A stretch of 64,000 bases of DNA. Origin: Cyanoderma ruficeps. Lineage: Eukaryota; Chordata; Aves; Passeriformes; Timaliidae. A program made the position numbers and the translations under genes. How positions within the stretch are numbered: position 1 is the first letter of the stretch; every line of letters begins with the position of its first letter. Shown piece after piece: positions 63,546-64,000 of this stretch. Location: NCBI GenBank assembly GCA_008694505.1, contig VZDJ01000090.1:3465521-3529520 (forward strand), read 5' to 3'. The notes under the pieces were generated by a model. It saw only the letters and a program-made list of their open reading frames with translations. It was not told where the DNA came from and searched no databases.

Positions 63546-64000
63546 GCAGAGAGGCTGAAGGGAGAGCTCAGCGTGACAGTTCCTAAAAACAGAAGGAGCC
63601 ATTCAGGAGCCAGAGCTGCTGCAGCCAGAATGCAACTGCCCTCTCTCTAAAGTTTTCCTGGGATCAATAACCAGAGGTCTCAGGTCAAGTCAAGGGTCAA
63701 GTGTTTTCATTGAGCTTCAGAAGTTGTGGTAACTCCTCTGTGCAACACACACTGCTCCAGCTGTGCAGAGGTGTTTTAAAATAGGTCCTGGCTCTAGAAC
63801 TTTTTGCATTATGTCCCTCCATCTCCCCACATAATTCCTCTCCAAGTGAATGTGGAACATGACCATCCTAATTCATCTATGGTGTTTAGACTTGGATCAC
63901 AGCTAATACAAAGGGGCTGGAGACAGCAAGTAAAACACCATCTGTTCATTAGCTTTGAAAATTGCATAAGTCCGAAGCCAAAACTTCACTTCCTCTGAAC
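63546..64000. other. Non-coding end of window
   Basis: No feature recognised. The CR1 resemblance fades near 63545. Confidence 0.5.

Overview
The window looks like a vertebrate, almost certainly avian, nuclear genome segment. Several truncated CR1 LINE copies have the typical bird 3' end, where a CATAGAATGG-type terminus leads into a GTTTGGGTTGGAAAGGACCTT-like stretch. The only recognisable protein-coding gene is a vertebrate neural bHLH transcription factor. Gene density is very low. There are small assembly gaps at homopolymers, and microsatellites are scattered through the window. There are no operons, phage genes, CRISPR arrays, or rRNA or tRNA genes that I can support.

Layout: about 1-40,200 is non-coding. 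It carries minus-strand CR1 fragments near 2.2, 4.6, 19.6 and 31.9 kb, an isolated CpG island at about 2.56-2.93 kb, and several compact motif clusters that look like candidate regulatory DNA (15.5, 22.9, 26.2 and 29.4 kb). About 40.2-45.5 kb is the NHLH2 (HEN2/NSCL2) locus on the + strand. It has a CCAAT/GC-box region, a GC-rich presumptive non-coding first exon, an intron with strong donor candidates, a single-exon coding region at 43,829-44,260, and a 3' UTR of about 1.2 kb ending at a double AATAAA. About 45.5-64 kb is non-coding again, with an old, well-recognisable plus-strand CR1 at 50.8-51.8 kb and another at 63.1-63.5 kb.

Reading: this is a small developmental regulator embedded in a gene-poor domain, a setting in which long-range enhancers are common. 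I found no previously undescribed coding system. The most useful leads are regulatory: an RFX X-box/E-box cluster next to an assembly gap, an orphan CpG island, a POU/homeodomain cluster, a triple-CCAAT promoter, and a glycine-rich expansion in the NHLH2 N-terminus that is longer than my recollection of the mammalian protein. All enhancer and promoter calls are inferred from motifs and composition, without conservation or expression data.
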